From DASZYT01 sp035545275 (GTDB lineage Bacteria > Patescibacteriota > Saccharimonadia > Saccharimonadales > UBA4665): 64,000 nucleotides of DNA. Positions 34,595 to 42,799 of the stretch are shown here, piece by piece. Under the pieces are notes generated by a model, which saw only the letters and a program-made list of their open reading frames with translations, had not been told where the DNA came from and did no database searches. How positions within the stretch are numbered: position 1 is the first letter of the stretch; the number at the start of each line of letters is the position of its first letter. The position numbers were made by a program, and so were the translations under genes. The stretch is taken from assembly GCA_035545275.1 (NCBI GenBank), contig DASZYT010000001.1:22652-86651 (forward strand), read 5' to 3'.

Positions 34595-35476
34595 ATGTCA
34601 AAATTAAAACGCTTTATCTGTATTGCTCTTAGCTCAGCTCTGATATTGGTTTTCGGAGCTCCCTTGTCGGCCGTCGCGGCTAGCAGTAATACAAACGGTT
34701 CTGGAAACGTTTCAAACGGCTCGGTGAGCGCCGTTACCGTAGGATACGGCAGTGATTCGCCTTTGCAGTACGGCTTAATTGTCGGGCTGAAACCAGGGGA
34801 TGCCAGCAAGGTGGTCGCCCTGAGCGCCGACCGCATCAAAGACATGCATGGTGTAGTGGTACCCTCTACCGATGCCACCGTGACACTGAGTGATGGTTCC
34901 GCCAAAAGTGGCCAGGTGTATGTTGCGACAGTAGGCCGGTACAACGTACTGGTAAGCACCCAAAACGGTCCCATTCACACCGGTGATTACATCACCATCT
35001 CCTCACTTAGCGGCATAGGCATGAAAGCCGACCAGTCGGAGCCGGTCGTCCTGGGCAAAGCAGCGGCCAATTTTGACGGCACGGGCAATGTACAGGGCTC
35101 GGCTACTCTCAAAGATGTCAATGGCAATAACGTGGCAATATCGTTGGGGCGTATCCCCGTTGATTTGGGTATCGATCACAACCCCTTGGCGGGCGCTACC
35201 AGCGGGGTGCCCGGGTTTTTGCAGAATGCCGCCCACATCTTTACCGATCAGCCGGTGTCTACCTGGCGGCTCTACCTGGCCCTGACACTTTTCATTGTGG
35301 CAGCCATTATTGCCGGCAGCCTGTTATACGGTGGTGTGCGTAGCAGTATGGTTGCCATTGGGCGTAACCCCTTAGCCAAAAATCGCATCATGGTAAATCT
35401 TTTCCGGGTAACACTCTTGAGCCTTACGATTTTCATAATTGGGGTAGGTGCGGTATATTTAGTACTAAAGGTCTAA
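34595..35476 (+). CDS. c-subunit-like protein with exported ectodomain, no ion-binding carboxylate
   Basis: 293 residues. Signal peptide 1-29, then an exported region of about 190 residues with QNGPIHTGDYITISS, GIGMKADQ and VVLGKA, a pattern I recall from phage tail/intramolecular-chaperone type proteins. Residues 224-291 form a helical hairpin with polar loop GRNPLAK (256-262), matching the F-type c-subunit loop. Where c subunits carry Asp or Glu in the second helix (about 18 residues after the loop Pro) the sequence is SLT, and neither helix has any acidic residue. Export of the N-terminus gives the same topology as a c subunit. It is the first gene of the F1-like operon; the ATG lies 10 bases after TATACT. 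Confidence 0.8.
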   Translation: MSKLKRFICIALSSALILVFGAPLSAVAASSNTNGSGNVSNGSVSAVTVGYGSDSPLQYGLIVGLKPGDASKVVALSADRIKDMHGVVVPSTDATVTLSDGSAKSGQVYVATVGRYNVLVSTQNGPIHTGDYITISSLSGIGMKADQSEPVVLGKAAANFDGTGNVQGSATLKDVNGNNVAISLGRIPVDLGIDHNPLAGATSGVPGFLQNAAHIFTDQPVSTWRLYLALTLFIVAAIIAGSLLYGGVRSSMVAIGRNPLAKNRIMVNLFRVTLLSLTIFIIGVGAVYLVLKV

Positions 35477-35485
35477 GAATAAGCA

Positions 35486-35530
35486 CTTTCACAGATTACA
35501 CTTTCGGATAACCGATGTAATCCGTGAAAG
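35486..35530 (+). promoter_or_regulatory. Intercistronic stem-loop between c-like and b-like genes
   Basis: CTTTCAC-A-GATTACA pairs with TGTAATC-C-GTGAAAG, capped by TCGG-ATAA-CCGA. There are 18 base pairs with one mismatch and a three-base bulge, and no T-run. It may stabilise the upstream message or cause partial termination to set subunit ratios. Confidence 0.65.
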
Positions 35531-35561
35531 CCAAAGCAGTTATGAAACGGTGGGATAACAC

Positions 35562-36188
35562 ATGACAATCTGGTGGCTCGCACTCATCATAGGGTTCTTA
35601 GTAGCGGCAGCCTGGGCATTTATGTGGCTGGCGTTGCGCATCAGTCGCCTTAGCGGCGGCAAAAAGGGTAAAAGCGCCCTGGAATCGTTGCAGGATGCGG
35701 CCAAAGAGGATGTCGAGCATATTTTTAATGATGAATTCCGCGAGGAACTCAGAAACCGCGGCCGCTTGCACTTCGAAAAGATCATCGGCGAGAACGCTAT
35801 GTTCTTGCAGCAAGATTTGCGCCTGACAACCTCTCAGCTCAATGAGTACATGAAGGCGGAAATCACCCGCAAGCTCCAGGAGGAATTTGCCAAGTACGAG
35901 CAGTCCATTATGGACGCCAAGCAACTGGCCATCGACTCCATCCAGAAGACCAACGATGCCATTGACGAACAGCGGCAGCTGCTAAGCCAGCAGGTGCAGT
36001 CAGAAATGGCAGCCGAGAAGGCCCAGATAGTCAAACGCTTCGAAGATCACATGGCTGACATCATCAACCACTACGTGCAAGCCGCCATTGGTGACCAAAT
36101 TGACCTGTCTGACCAGCTTGAGTACATCTTGGGTTCGTTAGAGGCTAACAAGCAAGCACTGCTAGAGGATGTGAAGAATGGCTCATGA
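35562..36188 (+). CDS. ATP synthase b-like stator subunit
   Basis: 208 residues. One N-terminal membrane helix (about residues 4-24) is followed by a long charged helical region (about 45-170) with coiled-coil character and an amphipathic C-terminal part. This is the b-subunit layout, though sequence identity to canonical b is not obvious. It overlaps the delta-like start by 11 bases, which is strong operon evidence. It should act as the peripheral stalk anchoring F1 to the membrane. Confidence 0.78.
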   Translation: MTIWWLALIIGFLVAAAWAFMWLALRISRLSGGKKGKSALESLQDAAKEDVEHIFNDEFREELRNRGRLHFEKIIGENAMFLQQDLRLTTSQLNEYMKAEITRKLQEEFAKYEQSIMDAKQLAIDSIQKTNDAIDEQRQLLSQQVQSEMAAEKAQIVKRFEDHMADIINHYVQAAIGDQIDLSDQLEYILGSLEANKQALLEDVKNGS

Positions 36189-36663
36189 GCTGTCTCTGCC
36201 TACACTGGTGGTGGGGCCGGCAGACCTGGTACATATCCGCCGTGAAGTAGAAGCGCTTGATGAGTATGTGCGGGCCGCCAGCTTGCGTGAGGGTGGCAAA
36301 CCCACCGCTGCGCTACCGCGGCTAAGCCGATCGCTTGAGGCGTTAGCTCAGCAAAACAAACTCAACCTGCTGCAGGAAACCGACCGGGAAACGCTTAAGT
36401 CGTTTTTGGGCGATATGCTCAAGCATGCGCCTGTAGTGCACGTCAGCTTCGCAGTTGATCCCTCGGCGGCTTTTACCACCAAAATAGTCATGTGGTTTCG
36501 GGAAAATATTGACCCCGGTGTACTCATTCAAATAGGATTGCAGCCAACTATTGCGGCCGGCTGCGTCGTACGTACGCCCAACCATTACTACGACTTCAGC
36601 CTGCGTCAATATTTCGCGAAGCACAAACACCTGTTGATTGAAAAACTGGAGAGCACGACGTGA
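36178..36663 (+). CDS. ATP synthase delta-like subunit
   Basis: 161 residues. The C-terminal half carries the delta/OSCP pattern: VHVSFAVDPSAAF, then IDPGVLIQIGLQPTIAAGCV and DFSLRQYFAKHKHLL, corresponding to the DPSLIGG...G..DGSL region of delta. The N-terminal helical domain is short. It is coupled on both sides, 11 bases into the b-like gene and four into alpha (GTGA). It should link alpha3-beta3 to the b-like stalk. Confidence 0.78.
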   Translation: MAHELSLPTLVVGPADLVHIRREVEALDEYVRAASLREGGKPTAALPRLSRSLEALAQQNKLNLLQETDRETLKSFLGDMLKHAPVVHVSFAVDPSAAFTTKIVMWFRENIDPGVLIQIGLQPTIAAGCVVRTPNHYYDFSLRQYFAKHKHLLIEKLESTT

Positions 36664-38087
36664 CGGATAACCGGCATTTTGACCGGCTTGTAGAAAGCGG
36701 CCAGCCCATCGGCGAAGTGGTGGCCATTGACCGCTTTTTGGTGCGAGTGCGAGGGCTGCATCCGGTAAACGTGCATGCGTTAGTGATGTTTCAGGATGGC
36801 AGCAAAGGCTTCGTACATCACGTGCTTGAAGACGAGGTGGTGATACTGCATCTTGGCATCACCAGCTTGACTGCCGGCATGACGGTGGTGGTGCAGCACC
36901 ACGGTCTGGTATCTAAAGTGGGCAAAGATTTCGTCGGCCGGGTTGTGTCAGTGACGGGTGAACCGCTTGACGGCAAAGGGCCCATTGCTGCCGACGATGT
37001 ATGGCCGGTGTTTAATGACGCACCGATGCTCTATGAGCGCGAAATGTTGGACACACAGCTGGAGACAGGCCTGACGGTTATCGACGAGCTGTTTCCTCTG
37101 GTGCGTGGACAACGTATGGCGCTGCTGGGCGACAGCAAATCCGGTAAGTCTACCCTAGCTACGCAGCTGGCACTAAATCAGAAAAACACCGATGTTATCG
37201 TCATATATGTGCTGATAGCCAAACGCCGCAGCGATATCGACATGCTGCTCACGCGCCTGCAAGAAAATGATGCCATGAAGACGGCCATCGTGTTTGTGGC
37301 GACGGCTTTTGAATCTTTGGTGGTTAACTACTTGGCGCCGTACGTAGCGTGTGCCATGGGCGAATACCTGTGGCAAAAGTGTGATACCGACGTCATGGTG
37401 ATATATGATGACCTGACCGCGCATGCCCAGGTATATCGTGAGATTTCCTTGCTGTCCGGCACAAGTCCGGGGCGCGATAGCTACCCCGGTGACATGTTTC
37501 ATGCGCACTCGTCCTTGCTTGAGCGAGCCGGCAAACTGGCGCGTAACCACAAAACCTTCACCGCCTTGCCGCTCGTATTGGCGGCCGGTGGCGACATCAC
37601 CGCCTATCTGCCCACCAACATTATGTCCATCACCGACGGCCAGTGGATTCTCGACATGAATGTATTTCGGGACACCATGCGGCCGGCCGTGAGTGTAGGA
37701 CTGAGCGTTACCCGTGTGGGCAGTCGCGGACAGTCGACCCGACAAAAGCAGTTGTCTTCCTTGGCTACGCAAGCCCTCAACGCGTATCAAGAAGCGCAGC
37801 AGTTTTCGCACTTTGGCTCCGAGCTGGCACTCGCTGCACAAAAAGATTTGCAGCGGGGCAAACAACTGTTTGAGATCTTTAATCAGGCGCCCACCGAAAC
37901 CTTTCCTATCATGAGCCAGGTGTTGATGCTCGATATCGTTCTAAACGCCCAGGACAACCAAGTGCTGGACCTGAAAGCCTTGAAGGCGCAGGTTACCGAG
38001 GCGGCTAGCCATATTACCAAAGACGATGAGTATGAAAAAGTACGTGACGAACTACGTACTAAAAGCACCGTGGAGCTCAAAAAATGA
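36660..38087 (+). CDS. F1-like ATPase alpha subunit
   Basis: 475 residues, against about 505 in canonical alpha; the extreme N-terminus is short. The P-loop is GDSKSGKS (157-164) where canonical alpha has GDRQTGKT. GRDSYPGDMFHAHSSLLERA matches the alpha signature, and the arginine finger Arg352 in LSVTRVGS is retained. It therefore looks able to support catalysis at the beta site. Initiation is at GTG inside the delta stop. Confidence 0.92.
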   Translation: MTDNRHFDRLVESGQPIGEVVAIDRFLVRVRGLHPVNVHALVMFQDGSKGFVHHVLEDEVVILHLGITSLTAGMTVVVQHHGLVSKVGKDFVGRVVSVTGEPLDGKGPIAADDVWPVFNDAPMLYEREMLDTQLETGLTVIDELFPLVRGQRMALLGDSKSGKSTLATQLALNQKNTDVIVIYVLIAKRRSDIDMLLTRLQENDAMKTAIVFVATAFESLVVNYLAPYVACAMGEYLWQKCDTDVMVIYDDLTAHAQVYREISLLSGTSPGRDSYPGDMFHAHSSLLERAGKLARNHKTFTALPLVLAAGGDITAYLPTNIMSITDGQWILDMNVFRDTMRPAVSVGLSVTRVGSRGQSTRQKQLSSLATQALNAYQEAQQFSHFGSELALAAQKDLQRGKQLFEIFNQAPTETFPIMSQVLMLDIVLNAQDNQVLDLKALKAQVTEAASHITKDDEYEKVRDELRTKSTVELKK

Positions 38088-38245
38088 TATTCAAGACTGA
38101 TATTGCATTTTCTGATTTCGGGGGAGAGCAGCCCGAGCTGCGAATTTATTTCGCCCCCGGCGCGTTCAATCTGGGTTCCCTAAAAAGAGAGGATTCTTTT
38201 CGGGGTGAAGTAGGGGGTGGCCCCCTCTCAAGGAGGCGTCTATGA
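38084..38245 (+). CDS. Possible 53-residue ORF bridging alpha and gamma genes
   Basis: The ATG overlaps the alpha stop (ATGA) and the TGA overlaps the gamma start (ATGA), so one open frame fills the entire alpha-gamma gap. The product begins MIFKTDIAFSDFGGEQPE and ends SRRRL, resembling nothing known. The gap also contains stem-loop repeat copy B, so the frame may be open by chance (my rough estimate is under one in ten for the length, less for both overlaps). It could be a small subunit or a translational bridge. Confidence 0.4.
   Translation: MIFKTDIAFSDFGGEQPELRIYFAPGAFNLGSLKREDSFRGEVGGGPLSRRRL
38120..38157 (+). repeat. Dispersed stem-loop repeat, copy B
   Basis: GGGGG...GAGAGCAGCCCGAGC followed by the hairpin GCGAA-TTTATTTCGC and CCCCC. 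It shares GAGCAGCC.GAGC and GAATTTATTTCG with copy A. A second hairpin, AGGGGG-TGG-CCCCCT, lies just before the gamma ribosome site AAGGAGG. Confidence 0.55.
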
Positions 38246-39093
38246 GACGGCCACAGGAAATCGCCGACGAAGAAATGGCCATGGGCACCATCGTGAGCCT
38301 CACGAGTGCCTTTGAGGGCATTGCTAGCATGCGCATCGCACAGATTAAAAACCAAGTGCTGGAGTCGGAAAAGTTCTTTGCTGAGCTATGGCACATCTAT
38401 ACCCAGCTGCGCGTGGACAAGCTGTTCCGTTTCGGACGTGAACAGACCGAAACCCAGATAGACAAAGAACTCATCATAGCCATCACTGCCGAAGGTGGTT
38501 TTAGTGGTGACATCGACCAAAAGCTCATTGCCTGGATGCTGAAATATTATGATCCCAACAAGCACGACATTATTATCATCGGCCACCACGGCGCCCTGCA
38601 GCTTATTCAGTCGGGAGTACAGTTCAAAAAGTACTTCAAACTGCCCACGAGCGACCAGAATATCAATGTCAAACCGCTCGTGAAGTACATTCGCCAATAT
38701 CGTGATACGACGGTGTTTTACCAGACATATGTGTCGCTCATGGTGCAGGACATCAAGAAAATCGAGCTGAAAAAGGCCGTGCAAGAAGCCGGGCGCAAGG
38801 TGCGCGAGGGCGAGGAAATCATTAGCGAGCAGACCTATATCTTTGAGCCAAGTTCGTACGCGGTGATTGCCCATCTGGAGCGCTCTATGCTGGAAATCTC
38901 GCTGAGCCAGGTAATATTGGACTCCAAACTGGCCCAGTATGCTTCACGGTTCCGCGCCATGAGCGTAGCCAAAGATCGAGCAGTTGATTCGTATGATGAC
39001 CTACAGCTTTTGTATCGCCGTACCAAACGGGCGGTGGGCGATGAGCGCCTCAAAGAAATTATCAACGGCATGAAAAAGGCAGGGGTACGATAA
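38242..39093 (+). CDS. F1-like ATPase gamma subunit
   Basis: 283 residues, canonical length. An N-terminal helix with SMRIAQIKNQVLESEKFFAE, a central Rossmann-like part (LIIAITAEGGFSGDID) and a C-terminal helix with SRFRAMSVAKDRAVDSYDDL, which corresponds to the canonical SRMVAMKNATDNA region. These would form the rotating coiled-coil shaft. AAGGAGG precedes the start. Its stop overlaps the beta start by one base. Confidence 0.88.
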   Translation: MRRPQEIADEEMAMGTIVSLTSAFEGIASMRIAQIKNQVLESEKFFAELWHIYTQLRVDKLFRFGREQTETQIDKELIIAITAEGGFSGDIDQKLIAWMLKYYDPNKHDIIIIGHHGALQLIQSGVQFKKYFKLPTSDQNINVKPLVKYIRQYRDTTVFYQTYVSLMVQDIKKIELKKAVQEAGRKVREGEEIISEQTYIFEPSSYAVIAHLERSMLEISLSQVILDSKLAQYASRFRAMSVAKDRAVDSYDDLQLLYRRTKRAVGDERLKEIINGMKKAGVR

Positions 39094-40400
39094 TGAACGA
39101 TGGCGTAATACGGGTTATCAAGGGGCTCGTCGTACGGGCTGAATTCGAGGAGACTCCACCGGAACTCAATGAAATTTTGATAGTAGACAATGACAGTCGC
39201 ACGCCGCTGCTGGTGTATAGCGTGATCGAGGGTCACATTGCCCAGTGCCTCAACATCCACGGTGACAAAAACCTGCAAAAGGGCATGCGGGCGCATCGTA
39301 CTGGCAAGGGCATCGAAATACCGGTGGGCGAGGAGCTCATTGGTCGCGTGGTAGATGCACTGGGTCAGCCCATCGACGGCCAGCCGCCCATCACCGACGC
39401 CAAGGCCGGTACGCGTGACATCTTTAAAATACCGGGGCGTACGGGCTCGTTCAAGGCGGCCAAACCCGAAATATTAGAGACCGGTATCAAGGTAATCGAC
39501 TTCTTTACCCCGTTCGTCAAAGGCCGTAAGATCGGCATCATCGGTGGCGCCGGTGTAGGTAAGACGGTGCTTACCATGGAGCTCATCAACAACATCGCCA
39601 AGAGCGGTGGCGGCCTCAGCTTCTTTGCGGGCGTCGGCGAACGTATTCGTGAAGGTCACGAACTGTATCAAACACTCAAAGAGCGAGATCTGCTGCAAAA
39701 CACCTGCATGTTCTTTGGCCAGATGGACCAAAACCCCGTACAACGTGCGCTCGTGGGAATGTCGGCTGTAACGCTGGCTGAATACTTCCGCGACGAACAG
39801 AAAAAGGACATTTTGTTCTTTGCCGACAACATGTACCGCTACGTGCAGGCACGCAACGAAATCTCCACGGTGCTCGACCAAATTCCGTCAGAAGGCGGCT
39901 ACGAGCCGACGATTTTCTCTGACGTCAAGATGTTGCAAGACCGCTTGAGCTCCAACGAACATGGCTCTATTACGGCGGTACAGACTATCTACGTGCCGGC
40001 CGACGACCTGTCTGACCCGGCGGTGCAGATGATCCAGCACGAGCTGGATTCCACCATCGTGCTGTCGCGCCAGGTGGCCGAGCAGGGTATCCGGCCAGCC
40101 GTCGACCTCACGCGTACCAGCTCATCGCTGCTCAGCCCCGAAATTGTCGGCGATCGCCACTATGTGTTGAGCGTGCAAGTACAAGCATTGCTACAAAAAT
40201 ATGAGTCGCTCAAGAGTATCATTGCTATCATTGGGGAAAACGAACTGAGTCCAACCGACCGGGCCGATTATGCCAAGGCTAAGAAACTCATTAACTACTT
40301 CTCGCAGCACTTGCACGTGGTGGAAGACCAAACGGCGCACAAGGGTGAGTCGTTTACACGAGAAGAGACGTTAAAGGGTGTCGAGGAGATAATAGTGTAA
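39093..40400 (+). CDS. F1-like ATPase beta subunit
   Basis: 435 residues, against about 465 in canonical beta. Walker A GGAGVGKT (151-158) is intact, the catalytic Glu/Arg pair is Glu183-Arg184 in VGERIREGHE (canonical VGERTREGND), and the Walker B region is ILFFADNMYRYVQ. The torque-transmitting DELSEED loop is altered to ENELSPTD. It should hydrolyse ATP; coupling to gamma may differ from the classical enzyme. Confidence 0.92.
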   Translation: MNDGVIRVIKGLVVRAEFEETPPELNEILIVDNDSRTPLLVYSVIEGHIAQCLNIHGDKNLQKGMRAHRTGKGIEIPVGEELIGRVVDALGQPIDGQPPITDAKAGTRDIFKIPGRTGSFKAAKPEILETGIKVIDFFTPFVKGRKIGIIGGAGVGKTVLTMELINNIAKSGGGLSFFAGVGERIREGHELYQTLKERDLLQNTCMFFGQMDQNPVQRALVGMSAVTLAEYFRDEQKKDILFFADNMYRYVQARNEISTVLDQIPSEGGYEPTIFSDVKMLQDRLSSNEHGSITAVQTIYVPADDLSDPAVQMIQHELDSTIVLSRQVAEQGIRPAVDLTRTSSSLLSPEIVGDRHYVLSVQVQALLQKYESLKSIIAIIGENELSPTDRADYAKAKKLINYFSQHLHVVEDQTAHKGESFTREETLKGVEEIIV

Positions 40401-40452
40401 TGGAGACAAGCCTACGGTTTTTCTCACCCAAGCCAGCAAAAAATGCGATTTT

Positions 40453-40470
40453 TGCTCGGGCTGCTCTTTT
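40453..40470 (-). repeat. Dispersed stem-loop repeat, copy C (reverse strand)
   Basis: The reverse complement reads AAAAGAGCAGCCCGAGCA, differing from copy A at one of 18 bases. It lies between the beta and epsilon genes, next to the hairpin AGCAAAAA/TTTTTGCT. Confidence 0.55.
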
Positions 40471-40491
40471 CCCTCTGTGCAGGAGTGAGGA

Positions 40492-40830
40492 ATGGTAAAA
40501 CGACAGGATGCCAGCACCGGTGAAATAGTAGATGATAGCGCGGCATCCCAGACTGCTGTAGCCGGTAAGCCGTTTATGACGGTCAAAGTGTACTCTCCCT
40601 TCAAAACGTACTTTGATGCGATTGCCGAGAGTGTCTCGGGCGAAAACAAGACAGGGCCGTTTGACATCCTGCCCCACCACCACAACTTTATTACGCTACT
40701 TGAGCCTGGCGAATTGGTCATTCGCGGTAAGGATGTGGGGACCGTTGGCCAAAACGAACAGCGCATCCGCATATCTGGTGGCCTTATGCACGTCAAGGCC
40801 GACAAAGTCGTCGTGTTCCTCGACGTGTAG
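40492..40830 (+). CDS. F1-like ATPase epsilon subunit, beta-sandwich domain only
   Basis: 112 residues. After a short unstructured start, the sequence follows the epsilon N-terminal domain: MTVKVYSPFKTYFD, GPFDILPHHHNFITLL (canonical GDFGILPGHAPLLTLI) and IRISGGLMHVKADKVVVF (canonical ..VSGGFAEVQPNKVTVLA). The C-terminal helical pair that inhibits ATP hydrolysis in many bacteria is absent. AGGAGTGAGGA precedes the ATG. Last gene of the operon. Confidence 0.88.
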   Translation: MVKRQDASTGEIVDDSAASQTAVAGKPFMTVKVYSPFKTYFDAIAESVSGENKTGPFDILPHHHNFITLLEPGELVIRGKDVGTVGQNEQRIRISGGLMHVKADKVVVFLDV

Positions 40831-40832
40831 GC

Positions 40833-41864
40833 TCAATCAGCGGCCCAGTAGTCGAAACCAAACGTACTACTGGCCGGTGCGGCCGATGTGGTACAGACGC
40901 TGAAGCTGGTCGTAGACCGGTTGATATAGTAATGCAAGCCAGCGGCTGCTGAGCCAACCGGCGTTATGATAACGTGCGGCGTGGCCGTAAATGCTTGGGT
41001 AAATTTCACGGTTACAAAACAACCTGTGCCCGGGCCGCTGCCAGTACTAATGGTGATAGAGCCTGAGGTATCTGAGCCACTTACCGACGCACTGCCGCCG
41101 CTGCCCAAGGCGGTGCCATAACTACGTGAAGGGTTAGGGCCGCCTGGAATGACATGATGTGTTAGCGTGAGGTCACCGTTGAGCTGCAAGGTACCCACGG
41201 TAAGTTGAGGGGCCGACACGGCACCCTTAAAGGTTCCGGTGCCGTTTACGGTCAGATTTTTCTGGGCCGTTAGGTTACCCTGCACACTTTGGTTGCCTAC
41301 CACAGTTAGGTCTTTATTTATCTGCACTTGGTCAAAAACACTTGTACCCGACACGGTCAATCCCGCTAACGACAAGCTGCTGCCCACCTGGAGTTTGCCG
41401 GCCACCTGCAGGTCGCTGCGCACCAGTACCGTTCCGGCAAAAATAGCGTTGCTCTGCACATTCAGTATCTGTTTGGCATCCCCGACTGTTACGTCGCTGT
41501 TGGCGAGCTGGTCCAGGGTGCTTTGGGAAAGGGTTTGTGTAGTGAGCGTTTTGTTATTGCGGTTGTGTAACACGGCCACAATCACTATGGCGGCCGCCGC
41601 CAACACCGATATCACGAACACAATCATATATATATTGAAACGATGTAATAGATTTTTTAAACGCGACTGGTGAGGTGGTTTGCCTGATGACCCGGGAGTG
41701 GGCAAGCCGCTGCCCGCCTCGCCTGGTGCTGCGGCCACTGGGTCACTGCTGCCAGAAGAAGGTGTCGCTGCCGAGTTTTGCTCCACGACAGTGCTAGGCC
41801 CCTCTAGGGACTCTAGTTCGCTGCTATCCTGGTTGTCTTGCGGGTTTGAGCCAAACGCGTCCAT
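40833..41864 (-). CDS. Membrane-anchored beta-helix/tail-fibre-like surface protein
   Basis: 343 residues. A disordered cytoplasmic start of about 75 residues rich in Ser, Pro and Gly is followed by one membrane helix (about 78-100), then repeats of the type LTVxGxxxxxxxLxVxG (about 125-235: LQVAGKLQVG, LTVSGTSVF, LTVVGNQSVQGNL, LTVNGTGTFKG) resembling a right-handed beta-helix as in bactofilins and tail fibres. A C-terminal head (about 250-343) ends with FGFDYWAAD. It converges on the ATPase operon with two bases between the stops. Confidence 0.75.
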   Translation of the reverse strand: MDAFGSNPQDNQDSSELESLEGPSTVVEQNSAATPSSGSSDPVAAAPGEAGSGLPTPGSSGKPPHQSRLKNLLHRFNIYMIVFVISVLAAAAIVIVAVLHNRNNKTLTTQTLSQSTLDQLANSDVTVGDAKQILNVQSNAIFAGTVLVRSDLQVAGKLQVGSSLSLAGLTVSGTSVFDQVQINKDLTVVGNQSVQGNLTAQKNLTVNGTGTFKGAVSAPQLTVGTLQLNGDLTLTHHVIPGGPNPSRSYGTALGSGGSASVSGSDTSGSITISTGSGPGTGCFVTVKFTQAFTATPHVIITPVGSAAAGLHYYINRSTTSFSVCTTSAAPASSTFGFDYWAAD

Positions 41865-41966
41865 GTATAGTCCTAATGCTTTACGTCCATAATACTAGAT
41901 TGACCTCAAAAGCGTAAACGGTTTGCCTTTTGGGGCTATTTGCAGCAAAATAATAGCCATAGGCTT

Positions 41967-42719
41967 ATGAAAAAAACACTGAGTGCAACGGTTTTAGGCA
42001 TCATGTTAACAGTCGCGACTACCAGTGTGGCGTTTGCGGCCCAGTCTTCATCGTCCAGCTATCAGGTCAATGAAGTGTTTTTTGGTAGCGGTGGACAACT
42101 AAACGCTTGTTCGACAGGTTCTACGGGGTATTGCGCCAAAGAAAGTGCTGGCGAAACCACAGTAGGCAATACTAAAAGCACGAACTACCAGGCCCAAGCC
42201 GGCTTTAACACCGACCGCACGCCATATCTGCAATTTATCGTTAATAATGCAAGCGTAGACCTAGGAGTCCTTTCGGCCGGTGCGCCGCAGACAGCTACGG
42301 CTACCTTTTCGGTCAAGGCTTACCTGAGCGATGGCTATGTAGTTACCACGGCCTCTGACCCGCCCGTAAACGGCTCATATACCATGAAAACCATCACCTC
42401 TCCGTACACGGTAGATACGTCAAAAGAGCAGTTTGGCATTAACCTCGCCGCAAACAATAGTTGTGGCAGCGGCTTGCCGGCAAGTTTTGGCGCCAGTCCT
42501 GTGCAGGCTCCCAGCAGCACGTTTAGCTTTGGTGCGGCCCAGACGGGCTATGACACCGCGTGCCAATTCCGCTACAACAAGGGCGACACCATTGCCTACT
42601 CCAGCAGTAGCTCCGGTGAAACAGACTATACCATGTCGTATCTGTTCAATATCACCAACCTTACCCCTGGGGGCACATACACCATGAACCACGTGCTGGT
42701 GGCCACGGCCACGTACTAG
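41967..42719 (+). CDS. Secreted surface protein, WxL-like family member 1
   Basis: 250 residues. A signal peptide (MKKTLSATVLG... to AFAA) is followed by an all-beta mature protein with SVDLGVLSAGAPQTATATFSVKAYLSDG and a C-terminus GGTYTMNHVLVATATY. That ending recurs in the proteins at 44262 and 45435 (GxYxxxxxxxAxxx[FY]), so the three appear related and recall WxL or camelysin-like surface proteins. The ATG at 41967 was chosen for a compact signal peptide. Confidence 0.7.
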   Translation: MKKTLSATVLGIMLTVATTSVAFAAQSSSSSYQVNEVFFGSGGQLNACSTGSTGYCAKESAGETTVGNTKSTNYQAQAGFNTDRTPYLQFIVNNASVDLGVLSAGAPQTATATFSVKAYLSDGYVVTTASDPPVNGSYTMKTITSPYTVDTSKEQFGINLAANNSCGSGLPASFGASPVQAPSSTFSFGAAQTGYDTACQFRYNKGDTIAYSSSSSGETDYTMSYLFNITNLTPGGTYTMNHVLVATATY

Positions 42720-42799
42720 CGTGTGATATTTATGCCCTTGATTTAGCGTTTCGCTTAAGTTTATATAAGTTACAGGAATTTAAACAGCAGGGGGTGGCT

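Noticed and set aside
34595..40830. Reading the operon as a normal ATP synthase with subunit a simply misplaced
   Set aside because: Even if an a subunit were elsewhere, the c-like hairpin has no ion-binding carboxylate, so standard coupling is not supported.
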